Part shown: in pieces, positions 1-5,872 of the stretch
Layout of the letters: the number at the start of each line of letters is the position of its first letter
Position numbering within the stretch: position 1 is the stretch's first letter
From: CAYRSS01 sp964426945
Lineage (GTDB): Bacteria; Planctomycetota; Phycisphaerae; UBA1845
NCBI GenBank assembly: GCA_964426945.1
Contig: CAYRSS010000088.1
Span: 1 to 10,210, forward strand
Direction: 5' to 3'
Length of the DNA stretch: 10,210 nt
Notes under the pieces: model-generated
Database searches by the model: none
Told to the model about the DNA's origin: nothing
What the model saw: the letters and a program-made list of their open reading frames with translations, nothing else
Position numbers and translations under genes: made by a program

Positions 1-639
1 CGCGTCGCCTACCAGGCGATGGCGGCGGTGCTCGGCGGCACGCAGTCGCTGCACACCAACAGCATGGACGAGACGCTGGCCCTGCCGACGGAGCACGCCG
101 CGAAGATCGCCCTGCGTACGCAGCAGGTGCTGGCCCACGAGACGGGCGTGCCACGCGTCGTCGATCCGCTGGGCGGAAGCTACTACGTCGAGAAACTGAC
201 CAACGAAATCGAGGCCAAGGTCACGGCGATCTTCGACCAGATCGACGCGATGGGCGGCGTCATCAAGGCCGTCGAACGCGGCTACTTCCGCCGCGCCATC
301 GCCGAGTCGTCCCTTGCTGAGCAGCGGCGCATCGATGCCGGAGAGCACAAGATCGTCGGCGTGACCGACTTCGTCGAAAAGGGCTCGCCCGACATCCCGA
401 TCCTCAAGATCGGGCAGGAGATCGAGGACATGTGCGTCGCCCGGGTGCGCAAGCTGAAGGCCACGCGCGACAAGGCCCGCCACAAGGCGGCGCTGGAAAA
501 CCTCCGCGACACCGCGAAGCGCGGTGAAAACGTGATGCCGGCCCTGATCGACGCCGCCGAGGCCGACGCGACGGTCGGCGAGATGATGGACACGATGCGC
601 GGCGTGTTCGGCTCGTACGACGGCGGGCCGGAGTGGTGA
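1..639 (+). CDS. Methylmalonyl-CoA mutase-type acyl-CoA mutase, catalytic subunit (C-terminal part, 5' truncated by window edge)
   Basis: This is the C-terminal 212 residues of the catalytic (TIM-barrel) subunit of a coenzyme-B12-dependent acyl-CoA mutase, which rearranges the carbon skeleton of substrates such as methylmalonyl-CoA/succinyl-CoA or isobutyryl-CoA/butyryl-CoA in the cytoplasm. The frame is open from base 1. It shows the family signature AAVLGGTQSLHTNSMDE (residues 8-24 of the visible part), then an ALPTE segment, and VVDPLGGSYYVE about 30 residues further on. The protein ends at a VFGSYDGGPEW tail. This is where mutase-only subunits usually end, so no B12-binding domain follows in this chain; it is supplied by the next gene. 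The substrate-selecting residues lie upstream of the window, so methylmalonyl-CoA cannot be told apart from isobutyryl-, ethylmalonyl- or 2-hydroxyisobutyryl-CoA as substrate. Family assignment is very secure; exact substrate is open. Confidence 0.95.
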   Translation, partial: RVAYQAMAAVLGGTQSLHTNSMDETLALPTEHAAKIALRTQQVLAHETGVPRVVDPLGGSYYVEKLTNEIEAKVTAIFDQIDAMGGVIKAVERGYFRRAIAESSLAEQRRIDAGEHKIVGVTDFVEKGSPDIPILKIGQEIEDMCVARVRKLKATRDKARHKAALENLRDTAKRGENVMPALIDAAEADATVGEMMDTMRGVFGSYDGGPEW

Positions 640-647
640 GGGGGAGA

Positions 648-676
648 GTGGCAGGTTGCAGGTTGCCAGTGGCAAG
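648..676. repeat. Short repeat/hairpin-rich element in the mutase intergenic gap
   Basis: Nine bases after the mutase stop codon, GCAGGTT occurs twice in tandem (651-657 and 658-664) inside a pair of GTGGCA copies (648-653 and 669-674). Two mutually exclusive small stems are possible: TTGCC/GGCAA (663-667 with 671-675, loop AGT) and TGGCA/TGCCA (649-653 with 664-668). No T-run follows, so it is not a standard intrinsic terminator. It looks like a small dispersed intergenic repeat, but only one copy lies in this window, so that is a guess. Confidence 0.35.
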
Positions 677-787
677 TCGCAGAAGCGGTCGCGACGGTTG
701 AGGATCACGGGAGCGCCATCCGGACTCGGCCATTCCGGCCGCTCATGTCGGTGATGGGCGCCGACGCGGCCCTTGCAGAAGGAAACC

Positions 788-1900
788 ATGACTCAGCAGA
801 CCCAGTATCCCCCTCGGATTCTCCTCGCCAAGATCGGCCTCGACGGGCATGACCGCGGGGTCAAGATGCTCGCCCGTGCGTTTCGCGACGCGGGGATGGA
901 GGTCATCTACACCGGCCTGTGGCAGACGTGCGAGTCGACCATGTACGCCGCCATGCAGGAAGACGTCGACGTCGTCGGCGTGTCGCTCCTGTCGGCCGCG
1001 CACATGACCGTCATGCCCGAGCTGGTGCGCATCCGCCGCGAGATCGGCTGCGAGCACATTCCGCTGGTCCTCGGCGGCATTGTGCCCGAGACCGACTACG
1101 CGGCGCTGCACGACATGGGCGTGGCCGCGATCTTCAACCCCGGTTCTTCGCTCGATCGCATCACAACCAAGATGGCTGAGCTCGCCGCGCTACACAAACC
1201 GGCGACCATGGGCGAGGTCCGCCGCGGCTATGAGAAGCGCGAAGACCGCGCCCTGGCCAAGCTTCTGACGGCCATTCAGCGCGATGAGCCGCTGGACGGA
1301 TTCGTCGCCCCCAAGGGCAAGGCCCGAATCGTTGGCATCACCGGCTCGCCCGGTGTGGGCAAGAGCTCGTTCATTGCCAAGCTCGGGGCCAAGCTGCGCG
1401 AGCGCGGCCAGCGCGTGGCCGTCGTCGCGGTTGACCCGAGCAGCCCGGTGACGGGCGGGGCGCTGCTCGGCGACCGCCTGCGGATGATGACCGGCCAGCC
1501 CGAGGGCAATTTCTTCGTCCGCAGTGTCTCCTCCGGCACGGTGCAGGGCGGCCTGGGTCCGCACGTGCGCGAGATCGTCGAGGCCCTCGATGGGTTCGGA
1601 TTCGACATGGTGCTGGTCGAAACGGTCGGCGCGGGGCAGAGTGACGTCGCTATCCGCGAGCTGACACGGAACATCCTGCTCGTATTGATGCCCCAGTCGG
1701 GCGACGCGGTGCAGTTTTCCAAGGCGGGCATCATGGAGATCGCCTCGGCGTTCATCCTCAACAAGTGCGACCTGCCGGGTGCCGACGCGACAGAGGCCCA
1801 GCTCCTCAGCGCCGTCGGCGACGCGCTGCCGCTCTTCAAGACGACGACGATCCGTGACGAGGGGATAGACGCCGTGGCAGACTGGCTGGTCAGCAGCTGA
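788..1900 (+). CDS. Fusion of mutase B12-binding domain with MeaB/ArgK-type GTPase chaperone
   Basis: This 370-residue cytoplasmic protein joins two domains. Residues ~9-130 are the cobalamin-binding domain of acyl-CoA mutases: DGHDRG (19-24) carries the His that ligates cobalt, followed by a SLLS segment (66-69) and a GG turn (96-97). Residues ~145-370 are a MeaB/ArgK-family G protein: a MeaB-like helix (REDRALAKLLT), Walker A GSPGVGKSS (186-194), DPSSPVTGGALLGDR (216-230), VETVGAGQSD (277-286) and the guanine-specificity motif NKCD (325-328). In this family the GTPase gates cofactor loading and protects or rescues the mutase. The ATG at 788 is chosen because AGAAGGAAA lies just upstream; an in-frame TTG at 773 would overlap that site. 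The catalytic partner is the preceding gene, 148 bases upstream. The chain ends about 42 residues after NKCD, so the C-terminal dimerisation arm of MeaB seems absent. Domain identities are secure; the split architecture is discussed in the findings. Confidence 0.93.
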   Translation: MTQQTQYPPRILLAKIGLDGHDRGVKMLARAFRDAGMEVIYTGLWQTCESTMYAAMQEDVDVVGVSLLSAAHMTVMPELVRIRREIGCEHIPLVLGGIVPETDYAALHDMGVAAIFNPGSSLDRITTKMAELAALHKPATMGEVRRGYEKREDRALAKLLTAIQRDEPLDGFVAPKGKARIVGITGSPGVGKSSFIAKLGAKLRERGQRVAVVAVDPSSPVTGGALLGDRLRMMTGQPEGNFFVRSVSSGTVQGGLGPHVREIVEALDGFGFDMVLVETVGAGQSDVAIRELTRNILLVLMPQSGDAVQFSKAGIMEIASAFILNKCDLPGADATEAQLLSAVGDALPLFKTTTIRDEGIDAVADWLVSS

Positions 1901-2162
1901 GTCGGCGTGACGGCCGCGGCGATCGCATCGCGGCTTAGCTACCCCCCGGCCGGTCTTGCCGTCCTGCCGCATCTGTGTCACCATTCCGCCCGCAGGACTG
2001 GCGCCGTTGACGCGCCGATCACGCCCCTTCCAGTCGCTCGGTTTTCAGCGCATGGCGAACCGGCTCGCCGGGACGTGATCGGTTGCCTGCGGTGCTCGCC
2101 TGCCTCGCCGGCCGGGCGCGGCTGGTCAGCGATCGCTGCACATCAGTACAAGGAGGAACGGC
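1901..2162. other. Intergenic region between the mutase locus and the CHRD lipoprotein
   Basis: I see no credible gene in these 262 bases. A six-base stem GCCGCG/CGCGGC (1913-1918 with 1929-1934, ten-base loop containing the palindrome GCGATCGC) lies just after the GTPase stop codon and might help end transcription, but no T-run follows. A strong Shine-Dalgarno sequence AAGGAGG (2150-2156) closes the region. I could not pick out a convincing -35/-10 pair. Confidence 0.5.
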
Positions 2163-2675
2163 ATGCGGAGACTTCTCGGTCTGTGCTGCTCACTCGCGTT
2201 GGCCGCGGGCTGTGCCGTGACGCCGCCTCCCGCCGGCAACTCGAACACGAACGCCAACAGCAACGACAACGTCGCGGACGACCGGTTGCGGTTCACCGCG
2301 ACGATCGACGCCGCCCAGCAGGTTGACTTCGTCGACTCGCAGGCGATGGGATCGGCGACGCTTGTGCTGAGCCCCGATCGCACTGAGCTGTCCTATGACA
2401 TCAGCGCCGATGCCCTGACCGGCGCGGTCGTCGGCGTGCACTTCCACGACGGCGCCGCGGGTGAGAACGGCCCCATCATCGCCGACCTGTCCGCCACGGT
2501 GATCAGCAATCAGGGCGGTTCGGTCCGCGTCATGGGCACCTGGGAGATGATCGATCCGGACGAGTTGGCGCTGCAGCTGGACGCGTCGTTGTACATCAAC
2601 ATCCACACGGTCAACTTCCGTGGCGGCGAGGCCCGCGGTCAGATCATTCAGCTCGTGCCGATCGAGATGGAGTAG
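2163..2675 (+). CDS. CHRD-domain lipoprotein
   Basis: This is a 170-residue predicted lipoprotein. The N-terminus has a short basic n-region (MRR), a hydrophobic core and a lipobox-like LAAGC with the modifiable Cys at 17. An Asn/Ser-rich spacer, NSNTNANSNDN (26-36), follows, of the kind often seen behind lipoprotein signals in planctomycetes. Residues ~42-165 form a CHRD (chordin-type) domain, recognisable from HFHDGAAGENGP (93-104) and YINIHTVNFRGGEARGQI (144-161), the two most conserved stretches of the family. CHRD domains are beta-rich extracellular modules with no settled bacterial function, so only envelope location can be inferred. The start is secure: AAGGAGG lies six bases before the ATG. 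The gene stands between the mutase locus and a PEP-CTERM protein on the same strand, 127 bases from the latter, with no obvious functional link to the mutase. Confidence 0.88.
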   Translation: MRRLLGLCCSLALAAGCAVTPPPAGNSNTNANSNDNVADDRLRFTATIDAAQQVDFVDSQAMGSATLVLSPDRTELSYDISADALTGAVVGVHFHDGAAGENGPIIADLSATVISNQGGSVRVMGTWEMIDPDELALQLDASLYINIHTVNFRGGEARGQIIQLVPIEME

Positions 2676-2802
2676 CAGGGCGGCCTGGGCATCGGCCCTG
2701 GCTGCGCTCGGTACGCCCCACATTCCGGTTGCAGGCGCGCCCCCGGTCTGGTCGATGAGGATCGAAGATCGAAGCCGCAGCGGGGTGCGACGGAGCTCAG
2801 CC

Positions 2803-3384
2803 ATGGAGGGGACACGGATCAAACTGAGGTCAGGATGCTTCGCCGTTTGTTTGATGGTCGGCAGCGCCCAAGCCGGGCCGCAATTGCTTATGTCTATTGA
2901 TCGTACGGGGAACGGTTCCCGGGCACCGGATATCTCGACTCGGATGCCGGTGATCCTCAGGTACGCCGATATTGAACCCGATCCAATCGTCGTAGGAAGC
3001 AGCACGCTGTGGGGCGATGGAGAGACGGGCACCGTCGATTTCGACGCTGATAACGACCCTCACTTTGACGCCGCTGCCCTGCTGCTCACGAATGGGGTCG
3101 ACGACGAATTGACCTTCTTCGCGGGCGGCGGTGGCTCCGGAAGGCTGGAGTCCATGTGGGGTTTCGGCACGCCTGACCTGGTCGGCTACGAAGTGGAGAC
3201 CATCCGCCTCATCGTGCATTCCGCCGAGATTCATCCCTGGTTTCACGACGAGTTCGGCGAAGGCCGCGAGTGGTCCTTCGACATCACGTGGCAGTTCTAC
3301 GGCACGCCCGTCCCCGAGCCGGGCACGGCCGCGCTGCTGCTGATGAGCGGGCCTGTCGCCATGCGGCGGCAGCGGCTCCGCTGA
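2803..3384 (+). CDS. PEP-CTERM sorting domain protein
   Basis: This is a 193-residue exported protein of unknown function. The N-terminus reads as a Sec signal peptide: a basic start (MEGTRIKLR), a hydrophobic core (GCFAVCLMVG) and a likely cleavage site after SAQA (residue 24). The C-terminus is a PEP-CTERM signal: VPEP at 170-173, a short hydrophobic stretch TAALLLMSGPVAM, and a basic tail RRQRLR. Such proteins are recognised and cleaved by an exosortase and go to the cell surface or extracellular matrix; no exosortase is in the window. The middle part (25-165) is acidic, with a Gly-rich run (FAGGGGSG, 106-113), and matches nothing I recognise. The frame is open further upstream, but the ATG at 2803 is preferred: GGAG (2792-2795) lies seven bases before it and it places the signal peptide at the N-terminus. 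Confidence 0.82.
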   Translation: MEGTRIKLRSGCFAVCLMVGSAQAGPQLLMSIDRTGNGSRAPDISTRMPVILRYADIEPDPIVVGSSTLWGDGETGTVDFDADNDPHFDAAALLLTNGVDDELTFFAGGGGSGRLESMWGFGTPDLVGYEVETIRLIVHSAEIHPWFHDEFGEGREWSFDITWQFYGTPVPEPGTAALLLMSGPVAMRRQRLR

Positions 3385-3421
3385 GCGGAATCCCGGATCC
3401 ATCAGGATCACCTTGAATGCA

Positions 3422-3451
3422 ACGGGGCAGGCGATTGATCGCCTGCCCCGT
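3422..3451. terminator. Bidirectional hairpin terminator between convergent genes
   Basis: A perfect 13-bp inverted repeat, ACGGGGCAGGCGA (3422-3434) and TCGCCTGCCCCGT (3439-3451), encloses the four-base loop TTGA. It sits in the 106-base gap between the stop codons of the plus-strand PEP-CTERM gene and the minus-strand prolyl oligopeptidase gene, where it could stop transcription from both sides. Neither side has a clear T-run, so it is terminator-like by stem strength and position rather than by the classical motif. Confidence 0.75.
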
Positions 3452-3490
3452 GTGATTGAGGAGTCGGGTTGTCGAAGCGCTGCGGACCGG

Positions 3491-5671
3491 CTACTGCGCC
3501 GGCGCCGAGGGCTTCGGGGGCGTCGCGGTGGTCTCCATGTTCAGCGTCTCGACCAGGAAGGCCCAACGGTCGGCCGCCTCTTCGATGATCTTGGTCGTCG
3601 GCTTGCCCGCGCCGTGGCCGGCCTTGGTTTCGATGCGGATCAGTGTCGGCGCCGGGCCGGACTGCGCCGCCTGCAGCGCCGCCGCAAACTTGAAGCTGTG
3701 GGCCGGGACGACGCGGTCGTCATGGTCGGCCGTGGTGATGAGGGTGGCCGGATAGGCCGTGCCGGGACGGATATTATGCAGCGGCGAGTACTTCATCAGC
3801 GCGGCGAACTCCTCCGGGTTCTCGGCGGAGCCGAAGTCGGAAGTCCACGCCCAGCCGATGGTGAACTTGTGGAATCGCAGCATGTCCATCACGCCCACGG
3901 CTGGCAGGGCCGCCCCGAACAGATCGGGACGCTGGGTGATGCACGCCCCGACGAGCAGGCCGCCGTTGCTGCCGCCCGCGATGGCCAGCTTGGGTGACGA
4001 GGTGTACCGGTTGGCGATGAGCCACTCCGCCGCGGCGATGAAGTCGTCGAAGCAGTTCTGCTTCTTGAGCTTCTTGCCCGCGTCGTGCCAGTCCTTGCCG
4101 TACTCGCCGCCGCCGCGGATGTTGGCCACGGCATAGACGCCGCCCATTTCGAGCCACGCCAGGTTCGACACGCTGAAGCTCGGCGTGATCGAGATGTTGA
4201 ACCCGCCGTAGGCGTAGAGCAGCGTCGGGTTCTGGCCGTTGAGTTCCAGGCCCTTCTTGTGGGTGATGAACATCGGGACGCGAGTGCCGTCCTTGCTGTT
4301 ATAGAAGACCTGCTTCGTTTCGTAGGCGGCGCTGTCGAAGGCGACCTTCGGCTGTTTAAAGATGGTGCTCTCGCCCGTCTTCATGTCATAGCGGAAGATG
4401 GTCGTCGGCCAGGTGAAGCTGGTGAACGAGTAGAACGTCTCGGTGTCGCTGCGCTTGCCGCCAAACCCGCCCGCCGAACCGATCCCCGGCAGGGTGACGT
4501 CGCGGACCGGCTTGCCGGTCAGGTCGTGGATCTTCACCAGGCTCCGGGCGTCGGCCAGGTACTGGCAGACGAACGAATCGCCCACGACGTTGACCCCTTC
4601 CAGTGTGTCCTTCGTCTGCGGGATGAGTTCCTTCCGGTCGCCCTTCGCCGGGCGGGCGGTGTCCACGGCGACCACGCGGTACCGCGGGGCGCCGTCATCG
4701 GTCTTGAACCAGAAGACGCCGCCGTCATTGCCGAGGAAGTCATACTGCGCTTCCCAGTCGGTGATCAGCTTGACCACCGGGCTGCCGGCCTGGGCCAGGT
4801 CCTTGTAGTAGACCAGGTTCTTGCGCTCGGTGCCCTTCCAGACGGCGATGATGAGGTAGCGTCCGTCCTCGCTGACCTGGCCGCCGAAGCCCCATTCCTT
4901 CTCATCCCTGTTCTCGCAGATGAGCACGTCTTCGCTCTGCGGCGTGCCGAGCTTGTGGAAGTAAAGCTTGTGGAAGTAGTTGGCCTCGGTGAGCTTGTCG
5001 CCCTTGGGCTCGTCGTAGCGGCTGTAGAAGAAGCCGCTGCCGTCCTTCGTCCACGAGGGGGAGGAGAACTTCACCCACTTGAGGTGGTCCGGGCGGTCCT
5101 TGCCCGTTTCGACCTCGCGAACCTTGATCTCGACCCAGTCCGAGCCGGCGCCCTGCAGGTTGTAGGCCATGAGCTTGCCGTCGTCGGTGATGTCGAACCC
5201 GCCGAGGCTGATCGTACCGTCGGCCGCGAGCGTGTTGGGGTCGATGAGCGTCTTCAGCTCGCCGCTGGGGCTGTCGCTCCAGTACCAGACGCTCTGGTTC
5301 TGCAGGCCGGTGTTGCGGCTCAGGAAGTAGCGGCCGCCCTCCTTGAAGGGCGTGCCGTAGCGCTCGAAGTTCCACAGCTCGGTGAGGCGGTTCTTGATCC
5401 GGTCGCGCGCGGGGATGTCGGCGAGGAAGGCGAAGGTCAGCTTGTTCTGCGCGGCGATCCACGCCTGCGACTCGGGGGAATCGGGGTTCTCGAGCCAGCG
5501 GTAGGGATCGGCCACCTTGGTGCCGTGGTAGTCGTCGACCACGTCACCCTTGGCCGTCTCGGGATAGACCACCGGGCTCAGCGCCCGCGCCGACCCCGCG
5601 GCCAGCATCGCAAACACCGCCACCGCCAGGGCTCCGCGGCGGAACCCGTCACGCAACGACCATCCGGACAT
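3491..5671 (-). CDS. Secreted prolyl oligopeptidase (peptidase family S9A)
   Basis: This 726-residue serine peptidase cleaves short peptides after proline. Residues 1-30 are a Sec-type signal peptide (RRG, then ALAVAVFAMLAAG, cleavage likely after SARA), so it should act outside the cytoplasm. The mature N-terminus has the S9 signature (YPETAKGDVVDDYHG, later VADPYRWLE) and leads into a beta-propeller domain (~33-430) that restricts access to the active site. The alpha/beta-hydrolase domain follows with YAYGGFNISITPSFS and ANIRGGGEYGKDWHDAG. The catalytic triad is Ser568 (GGSNGG), Asp651 (DHDDRVVP) and His686 (AGHGAGKP); Arg653 corresponds to the substrate-binding Arg of porcine POP. Length and triad spacing are normal for the family, plus a Pro/Ala-rich tail. 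The ATG at 5671 is chosen because AGGAG lies eight bases before it; the in-frame ATG at 5695 has no such site. Confidence 0.95.
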   Translation of the reverse strand: MSGWSLRDGFRRGALAVAVFAMLAAGSARALSPVVYPETAKGDVVDDYHGTKVADPYRWLENPDSPESQAWIAAQNKLTFAFLADIPARDRIKNRLTELWNFERYGTPFKEGGRYFLSRNTGLQNQSVWYWSDSPSGELKTLIDPNTLAADGTISLGGFDITDDGKLMAYNLQGAGSDWVEIKVREVETGKDRPDHLKWVKFSSPSWTKDGSGFFYSRYDEPKGDKLTEANYFHKLYFHKLGTPQSEDVLICENRDEKEWGFGGQVSEDGRYLIIAVWKGTERKNLVYYKDLAQAGSPVVKLITDWEAQYDFLGNDGGVFWFKTDDGAPRYRVVAVDTARPAKGDRKELIPQTKDTLEGVNVVGDSFVCQYLADARSLVKIHDLTGKPVRDVTLPGIGSAGGFGGKRSDTETFYSFTSFTWPTTIFRYDMKTGESTIFKQPKVAFDSAAYETKQVFYNSKDGTRVPMFITHKKGLELNGQNPTLLYAYGGFNISITPSFSVSNLAWLEMGGVYAVANIRGGGEYGKDWHDAGKKLKKQNCFDDFIAAAEWLIANRYTSSPKLAIAGGSNGGLLVGACITQRPDLFGAALPAVGVMDMLRFHKFTIGWAWTSDFGSAENPEEFAALMKYSPLHNIRPGTAYPATLITTADHDDRVVPAHSFKFAAALQAAQSGPAPTLIRIETKAGHGAGKPTTKIIEEAADRWAFLVETLNMETTATPPKPSAPAQ

Positions 5672-5679
5672 GCTGTAGT

Positions 5680-5684
5680 CTCCT
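5680..5684 (-). promoter_or_regulatory. Ribosome binding site fixing the start of the prolyl oligopeptidase
   Basis: AGGAG on the minus strand lies eight bases upstream of the ATG at 5671. The in-frame ATG at 5695 and the longer open frame to 5776 lack any comparable site. Starting at 5671 also gives a standard-length signal peptide instead of an extended hydrophilic N-terminus. Confidence 0.7.
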
Positions 5685-5711
5685 GGGTAGTTCATCGGGG
5701 AAGCAGACAGG

Positions 5712-5733
5712 TCCGCCCCCGGCGGGGGGCGGA
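5712..5733 (-). other. GC-rich leader hairpin upstream of the prolyl oligopeptidase
   Basis: TCCGCCCCC (5712-5720) and GGGGGCGGA (5725-5733) form a perfect nine-base stem with a four-base loop, all G or C except the closing pair. It lies 40 bases upstream of the chosen start codon. It could be a leader structure affecting translation or the remains of a terminator for the upstream minus-strand gene. There is no T-run. Confidence 0.4.
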
Positions 5734-5785
5734 AAGGCGGGGCGAGCCGGTCAGGCTCCGCGCTCCCCCGCGTCAACGCGTCACT

Positions 5786-5815
5786 GTTCTAATCGTGCGC
5801 CCCGGGGCTCGGCAA
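5786..5815 (-). promoter_or_regulatory. Possible sigma70-type promoter for the prolyl oligopeptidase
   Basis: On the minus strand TTGCCG (5810-5815) and TAGAAC (5786-5791) are separated by 18 bases, each matching the -35/-10 consensus at four of six positions. Transcription would begin near 5779, giving a leader of roughly 108 bases that contains the GC-rich hairpin. The match is modest and housekeeping promoters are poorly defined in planctomycetes. Confidence 0.3.
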
Positions 5816-5872
5816 GCTCACGGCGGGAGGAACGGACAACATGTGACACGCTGTGGCCCGCTGGCGGCGGGG

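Noticed and set aside
1907..2326. A 139-codon plus-strand open frame between the GTPase and CHRD genes
   Set aside because: It has no convincing ribosome binding site, overlaps the well-supported CHRD lipoprotein in another frame, and its sequence is Arg-rich without motifs.
2676..2700. A CAGGGC/GCCCTG stem just after the CHRD lipoprotein stop codon as a terminator
   Set aside because: The stem is only six bases with a 13-base loop and no T-run; too weak to call.
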